Shown here one piece after another: positions 6,249 through 6,389 of a stretch of 6,389 nucleotides of DNA. The notes under the pieces were generated by a model that did not search any database, was not told the DNA's origin, and worked only from the letters and a program-made list of their open reading frames with translations. This stretch comes from Promethearchaeia archaeon (GTDB lineage: Archaea > Asgardarchaeota > Lokiarchaeia > Sigyniarchaeales > SOKP01), in assembly GCA_029856295.1 (NCBI GenBank), contig JAHQWS010000143.1, positions 1 through 6,389 on the forward strand. The letters run 5' to 3'. Numbering within the stretch: the first letter of the stretch is position 1; each line of letters opens with the position of its first letter. The position numbers and the translations under genes are program-made.

Positions 6249-6264
6249 AAAAATTAAATTTTCT

Positions 6265-6389
6265 TTATTTTAAGAAATTGTATGCAAAAAGCGTGTATAC
6301 TTTTATGCAGTTGATGAAATCTTCTATTTCCACATATTCATCGACAGCATGGGCTGTAGTTCCGACTCCTGGACCAAATATTATTGAAT
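6265..6389 (-). CDS. M20-family metallopeptidase/deacylase, C-terminal 40 residues
   Basis: Only the C-terminus is in the window; the gene enters from the right edge and ends at a TAA at 6267-6265. The fragment contains FGPG followed by TTAHAVDEYV, the last conserved block of the M20 family (ArgE/DapE/carboxypeptidase G2 type), where the His of the AHxxDE motif is a zinc ligand. The ending EDFINCIKVYTLFAYNFL matches the usual final amphipathic helix. The family removes acyl or amino-acid groups from amides in the cytoplasm. Substrate cannot be told from this piece: acetylornithine deacetylase, succinyl-diaminopimelate desuccinylase, LysK-type and general dipeptidases all share the block. A terminator-like hairpin follows, which separates it from the vWA gene. 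Confidence 0.8.
   Translation of the reverse strand, partial: SIIFGPGVGTTAHAVDEYVEIEDFINCIKVYTLFAYNFLK

Noticed and set aside
6065..6250. Open frame of 61 codons on the plus strand
   Set aside because: It is antisense to the vWA start and runs through the promoter and terminator region; composition is not gene-like.

Overview
The window is strongly AT-rich and gene-dense, with six protein genes (two cut by the window edges) and short intergenic gaps. The methionyl-tRNA synthetase is of the archaeal zinc-knuckle type. Two upstream regions carry TATA-like boxes at archaeal distances, and at least two genes start with TTG. A von Willebrand A (vWA) protein carries two eukaryote-like zinc fingers. 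Together these point to an archaeon. The AT richness and the vWA-plus-finger protein would fit an Asgard (Lokiarchaeota-like) lineage, but that placement is inference and nothing here proves it.

Left part (1-2805). A minus-strand pair holds an unrecognised 213-aa acidic protein followed, 20 bases later, by a P-loop ATPase that runs off the left edge. The ATPase has clear Walker A and Walker B motifs and a WLxGE-type segment before Walker B, recalling BREX-associated ATP-binding proteins. Diverging from this pair, across a 133-bp AT-rich promoter region, is a 414-aa protein that I read as a very divergent relative of the RNA ligase RtcB. It keeps most of the metal-binding His/Cys pattern and the position of the guanylylated histidine, but it has lost several signature motifs. 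ATPase, unknown protein and RtcB-like protein may form an RNA-repair or defence-type module. This is the main candidate for an undescribed system, and it rests on inference.

Right part (2807-6389). All genes here are on the minus strand. In transcription order they are the C-terminus of an M20-family metallopeptidase or deacylase, an all-AT terminator-like hairpin, the vWA protein with two C4HC3 zinc modules, and full-length metG with a fused C-terminal tRNA-binding domain. metG starts with TTG behind a good Shine-Dalgarno sequence. Its stop lies one base from the stop of the convergent RtcB-like gene. The vWA protein resembles the TFIIH subunit p44/Ssl1 in domain order and length, with a RING-like or copine-type ubiquitin ligase as the main alternative.

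No tRNA, rRNA, CRISPR array, insertion sequence or integrase was seen. No gap between genes exceeds about 135 bases.
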